From assembly GCA_030740335.1 (NCBI GenBank), contig JASLXL010000076.1, forward strand, positions 1-16,087: 16,087 bases of DNA, in the 5' to 3' direction. The notes beneath the pieces are model-generated. The model saw only the letters and a list, made by a program, of their open reading frames with translations, made no database searches and was not told where the DNA came from. Position 1 is the stretch's first letter, and the number at the start of each line of letters is the position of its first letter. Made by a program: the position numbers and the translations under genes. Shown piece after piece: positions 12,987 to 16,087 of the stretch. This DNA comes from SAR202 cluster bacterium. Lineage in GTDB: Bacteria; Chloroflexota; Dehalococcoidia; SAR202; CAJWER01.

Positions 12987-13952
12987 ATGAAGAAGCTAAT
13001 GGCCACTGCTCCGGACAAGGTGGAGGTGGTCGATGTAGAGATGCCGGAGATGGGCGAAGACGAGATCCTGGTCCGCGGTGTGCGCTCGCTGCTGAGCCCC
13101 GGGTCCGAGCTGAAGCGGGTCCGGCGCTCCGAAGCCTACCCCGGGCCATGGCCCAACCCCGACCTGGGCTACGCCATGGCCGGCGTGGTCGAGGAGACGG
13201 GCTCAAGGGTAGAGGTGCTTAAGCCGGGTGACCGGGTCGTGACGATGCGCCATCACCAGCAGTACGTCGTCGCGAGCGGGGGACTGTTTGGCGAACGTCC
13301 GGCGATGCGGGTCCCGGACAGCGTTGACTGGGATACCGCCCCATTTGGGATATGGGGACGCTCGTGCATCAACTGGTCTCGCAGGGCGGCTATCGTCCAC
13401 GGTGAGACCGTTGCCGTCGTGGGCTGCGGGCTCGTGGGCCTGCTCATGGTTATGTGGGCAAAACTGTCGAACCCAAGGCGGGTAATCGCCATCGACCTGG
13501 TACCGAAAAGGCTCGAATTGGCGCGACGGGCAGGGGCCGATTTCGTACTGAACCCACGAGACGGCGACATCGCCGGGCAGGTACGGGAGCTGAACGAGGA
13601 TGAGGCCGATGTGACGCTGCACTGCGTCGGAGGCGCCGCGGCCAAGGCCTTCGACACCTCGCAGGTAGTTACTCGCCGCGGGGGGCGCGTGGTGCTCATA
13701 GGGCACCACTGGACCGACCTGCGCATACTGCCGCACGGATTCACCAACATCGACCTGCTGGGCTCCGGTGTCGGCTACGACCGAGACCCGAAGCTGTTCG
13801 TCGACGGCATGGAACTTCTGCAGGCGGGCAAGCTGCCGGTGGCGGACATCGTTACACACAAGGTTCCGTACACCGATGGCCCGGGGATCTATGACATGCT
13901 CATTTCGAACCCCGACGACTCGGGCGCCATTCTGCTGGAGTGGGACACATAG
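12987..13952 (+). CDS. MDR-superfamily (zinc-type) dehydrogenase lacking usual zinc ligands
   Basis: NAD(P)-dependent oxidoreductase of the medium-chain dehydrogenase family (COG1063-like), 321 residues. The start is ATG 12987 with GGAGG (12973-12977) 9 nt upstream. The N-terminal GroES-like domain (about 1-135) has the LGYAMAGVVEETG and LKPGDRVV motifs. The place where active enzymes carry the catalytic zinc Cys (CGSD) reads LLSPGSEL (35-42), and no four-Cys structural zinc loop is seen. The Rossmann domain has GCGLVG (146-151) and an acidic Asp170 at the end of the second strand, which favours NAD(H). The C-terminus holds VLIGHH and an IDLLGS strand. The SPGSEL form occurs in a branch that includes BchC-like and sugar-type dehydrogenases. 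The substrate is unknown; sialidase-fold neighbours suggest a sugar or sugar derivative. It is divergent from the GH33 gene and convergent with the BNR gene at 14000. Confidence 0.85.
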   Translation: MKKLMATAPDKVEVVDVEMPEMGEDEILVRGVRSLLSPGSELKRVRRSEAYPGPWPNPDLGYAMAGVVEETGSRVEVLKPGDRVVTMRHHQQYVVASGGLFGERPAMRVPDSVDWDTAPFGIWGRSCINWSRRAAIVHGETVAVVGCGLVGLLMVMWAKLSNPRRVIAIDLVPKRLELARRAGADFVLNPRDGDIAGQVRELNEDEADVTLHCVGGAAAKAFDTSQVVTRRGGRVVLIGHHWTDLRILPHGFTNIDLLGSGVGYDRDPKLFVDGMELLQAGKLPVADIVTHKVPYTDGPGIYDMLISNPDDSGAILLEWDT

Positions 13953-13999
13953 GTGGCGACCCCCCTGTTCAAGGGCTAGTCACGCGGCTCGGGCTGACT

Positions 14000-15157
14000 T
14001 CAGTCGGGGAGTCGCCAGCGGACGACCTCGACGTGGCTGATGTGCTCGGCATCCCGCCAGCTATATGACGTCACCAGAGTCTCGTCCTCGATCTGTACCG
14101 TCGGGCCGAAGCCGCCGCCACTATCCATGTCGGACGGCGTCTTCGCGTCCAGAACGAGGCGGTCGTTTGTCATGTCGAACTGCACGTCGTCATGGTACTC
14201 CTCGCCGACGACAGCCCTGACACCGAGCGGCCGGTGCAGCTCCCGCACCGTGAATGTAAGGAGGAGTCGGCCATCCTGGAGCCGCAGGATGGCCGGGTAC
14301 ATCTCGCCGACGACGCCCAGGCCGCGGACGGGGCGCACGGTGCGACCCTCGTCGGTCGTCTCGTATATGGCCATGCGCTCGTACTGGTCGCTGAATGCCC
14401 CCGAATCGGGGATGGCGTCGCCGGGTTGTGGAAGGTGCCGAGGATCGACGCGGGCCAGCAGGAGTACCTTGCCGGAGCGCGCCTGCCATAGGAATGCTTC
14501 CCATAGGAACCCTTGGTATTCCTCCGCGAGGCCGGCTATTTGCGCCGGGTACCGCTCGCTCCATGTCCTGCCCCGGTCGTGACTCCGCCAAAAATAGTCC
14601 CTATGAGGCAACCCGAGCCCTCTGCCGCCGACGCCCAAAAGAAGCGACCCGTCCTGCATCTCCAGGATGTTCCGTGTCGTTGATGTGGCCGCCGTCGCCG
14701 GGTCGAGTCCCGCCGGTTCGGCCAGCACCGAGGTCCAGCTCCTGCCGCCGTCCTCACTGCGGTGAACCCAGGCCTGGTTGTAGCCGCCGGTATTCCTTAC
14801 ATCGGATGGCGTCAGCGTCACGGTCAGAAACATGGTGCCGTCGCCAAGGATCGTAAAGTAGGACTCCCGCCCCACGAGCCCCATCTCCGCGGTCAAGTTT
14901 TGAGGCTTCGACCACGACCTTCCGCCGTCGTCGGACCGAAATAGCAGTATCTCCTCCCGATGCTGCTTCACCGGCCCTTGGAGCTGCAATGCAGAGAAGG
15001 CCACCAGAACGAGCTCCCCGGAGGGCAGCTTCGCAATGCAGGGCTTGTAGTCGCCAGGTGCCCCCAGCGATGTGATTTCGCCGGGGATCTGCTGGCCCAT
15101 GAAGTGTCTGGGGCTTTCGATCGGAATGGCCACTTCCTGACTCATAGGATCGGCCAC
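14000..15157 (-). CDS. BNR-repeat sialidase-fold protein
   Basis: Six-bladed beta-propeller protein of the sialidase/neuraminidase-like group, 385 residues from GTG 15157 or 381 from ATG 15145. The GTG overlaps the stop of the preceding gene (TAGTG), which supports coupled translation; no Shine-Dalgarno sequence is clear for either. Asp boxes lie at residues 75-82 (SDDGGRSW), 134-141 (SEDGGRSW) and 192-199 (SHDRGRTW), and a degenerate one at about 267-273. The N-terminal FRIP motif of true sialidases is replaced by DYKPCIAKLPSG, and the AYSD-type Tyr motif is not evident. It may therefore be another glycosidase, a lyase or a carbohydrate-binding propeller rather than a sialidase. No signal peptide is seen. 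Its C-terminal GGGFGPTVQIEDETLVTSYSW resembles the end of the protein encoded just upstream, so the two are probably related. Confidence 0.82.
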   Translation of the reverse strand: MADPMSQEVAIPIESPRHFMGQQIPGEITSLGAPGDYKPCIAKLPSGELVLVAFSALQLQGPVKQHREEILLFRSDDGGRSWSKPQNLTAEMGLVGRESYFTILGDGTMFLTVTLTPSDVRNTGGYNQAWVHRSEDGGRSWTSVLAEPAGLDPATAATSTTRNILEMQDGSLLLGVGGRGLGLPHRDYFWRSHDRGRTWSERYPAQIAGLAEEYQGFLWEAFLWQARSGKVLLLARVDPRHLPQPGDAIPDSGAFSDQYERMAIYETTDEGRTVRPVRGLGVVGEMYPAILRLQDGRLLLTFTVRELHRPLGVRAVVGEEYHDDVQFDMTNDRLVLDAKTPSDMDSGGGFGPTVQIEDETLVTSYSWRDAEHISHVEVVRWRLPD

Positions 15158-16087
15158 TAGGTGGTTGGATCCGACCAGATGCTACCGCCGATAAATCGGA
15201 TGCCGTCGTCGCCGTGGAAGTAGTATGTGGACAGGATGCTGCCGTCCTTGCGCTCAATGGAGGCTGGGTAACCCAGGTCCAGGTGCTGGCCGTCGTCTCG
15301 CAACACCACCTCGCGCCCGATATCCCAGGTCTCGCCCTGGTCGTCGCTGAAGCACGCCCGTACGCCGTAGGGCTCGCGCCGGTAGCCGTAGGTGCAGAGG
15401 ATGCGCCCTGAGCGCAGCTCAATCACGTTGCAGGGGTGTCCCCACATCGGCGTCCGCTGCAGACCCTGCCAGGTCCAGCCGTCGTCGTCTGAGAAGGCCT
15501 GGTACATGAAGCCGTCCGCGTCGTCGGTGCGAATGACGGTGAGCAGGCGACCGCTCCGCAGCCTCAGGAGGGGCGGCTCGTGGAACCCTATGCGACCCTC
15601 GGGGTCGTGGGCGACCGTCGAGGGCTCACCCCATGTCTTTCCCTGGTCGCGAGACCGCGCGATGAAAATGCGGTCCTTTGAGTCTGACCGGGTGTGACCA
15701 TGGAAGGGCGATAGCCACGTGCCGTCCGGCAACTCGACAATTCCGGTCTTGCCGGTGTGGGACCAGTAGTCCAGCTTTTCGATTCCGAAGGGCTGCGGCG
15801 CGCCCCAGGTGTGGCCGTTGTCGCTCGACCGCATCATATAGAGGCTGTCGAAGGCCATCGAGTCGAAGGGCCTCTCCGGCCTGTCCGGCAGGACTTCTCG
15901 TTTCCCGCCGAGCTTGGCAATCCCCTCCTCGTCTAGGTGGGAGAAGAGCCGCATGTTGTTGACGATGACCTCGCCCGACGAGACCTGGGAGATCATCGCC
16001 ATGTTGTGGTCCTGCACCCCATCGGCGGGGTCGACGATCACGAAGCTGGTGGGGTCCCAAGTGTCGCCGTCATCGAGGGAGCGCACT
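15157..16087 (-). CDS. BNR-repeat sialidase-fold protein, C-terminal part (5' end outside window)
   Basis: About 309 residues are visible; the frame is open to the right edge. The visible start (SLDDGDTW) is itself an Asp box, so the real N-terminus lies beyond the window. Asp boxes appear at residues 3-10, 87-94, 145-152, 199-206 and 247-254 (SDDQGETW). Other marks are VIRTDDADGFMYQAFSDDDG, GHPCNVIELRSGRILCTYGYR and DLGYPASIERKDGSILSTYYF, a pattern seen in sialidase-family proteins of many environmental bacteria. It is probably the first gene of a minus-strand pair with the BNR gene at 14000-15157. Substrate unknown. Confidence 0.85.
   Translation of the reverse strand, partial: VRSLDDGDTWDPTSFVIVDPADGVQDHNMAMISQVSSGEVIVNNMRLFSHLDEEGIAKLGGKREVLPDRPERPFDSMAFDSLYMMRSSDNGHTWGAPQPFGIEKLDYWSHTGKTGIVELPDGTWLSPFHGHTRSDSKDRIFIARSRDQGKTWGEPSTVAHDPEGRIGFHEPPLLRLRSGRLLTVIRTDDADGFMYQAFSDDDGWTWQGLQRTPMWGHPCNVIELRSGRILCTYGYRREPYGVRACFSDDQGETWDIGREVVLRDDGQHLDLGYPASIERKDGSILSTYYFHGDDGIRFIGGSIWSDPTT

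Noticed and set aside
1..16087. Global TGA recoding to Trp
   Set aside because: TGA ends several sound genes in the window and Trp is encoded by TGG throughout, so a code change cannot explain the TGA at 8000-8002.

Overview
The window looks like chromosomal DNA from a Chloroflexota bacterium, most likely the marine SAR202 / Dehalococcoidia side. This is inference from style, with no marker gene present. The clues are a family-5 solute-binding lipoprotein with a long Val/Glu/Lys stalk after the lipid-modified Cys, many lipoproteins with Thr/Ala/Pro linkers, a full Dpp/Opp-type ABC transporter, several BNR/sialidase-fold genes beside an MDR dehydrogenase, and frequent GTG/TTG starts. I see no tRNA, rRNA, CRISPR array, transposase or phage gene.

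Left part (1-5415): the 3' end of an FtsX-like permease overlaps a small lipoprotein gene. A good sigma70-type promoter (1223-1251) then leads into dppA-like, dppB and dppC genes. The dppA-dppB gap is packed with five small hairpins and probably sets unequal expression of binding protein and permease.

Middle part (5416-9651): an accessory block of secreted lipoproteins separates the permease genes from the ATPase genes. It holds two tandem paralogous lipoproteins with a C-terminal domain I do not recognise, a 51-codon lipoprotein remnant, a minus-strand cupredoxin-like lipoprotein whose reading frame is broken by one in-frame TGA and then continues for 64 codons, and a DUF4352-like lipoprotein. 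The cupredoxin gene has its own promoter with a 12-bp palindrome across the -35 box.

The dppD and dppF ATPase genes follow (9694-11713) and complete the importer: ligand captured by the stalked lipoprotein, passed through DppB/DppC, powered by DppD/DppF.

Right part (11774-16087): the DNA looks richer in G+C. It holds a complete GH33-type exo-alpha-sialidase on the minus strand, a divergent zinc-ligand-poor MDR dehydrogenase on the plus strand, and two further BNR-repeat proteins on the minus strand in a stop/start-overlapping pair. The last one runs off the right edge. The set suggests use of a glycan or sugar acid, but the substrate cannot be read from the sequence.

The most unusual items are the in-frame TGA in the cupredoxin gene with a hairpin just after it, and the tandem lipoprotein pair of unknown domain placed inside the transporter locus.
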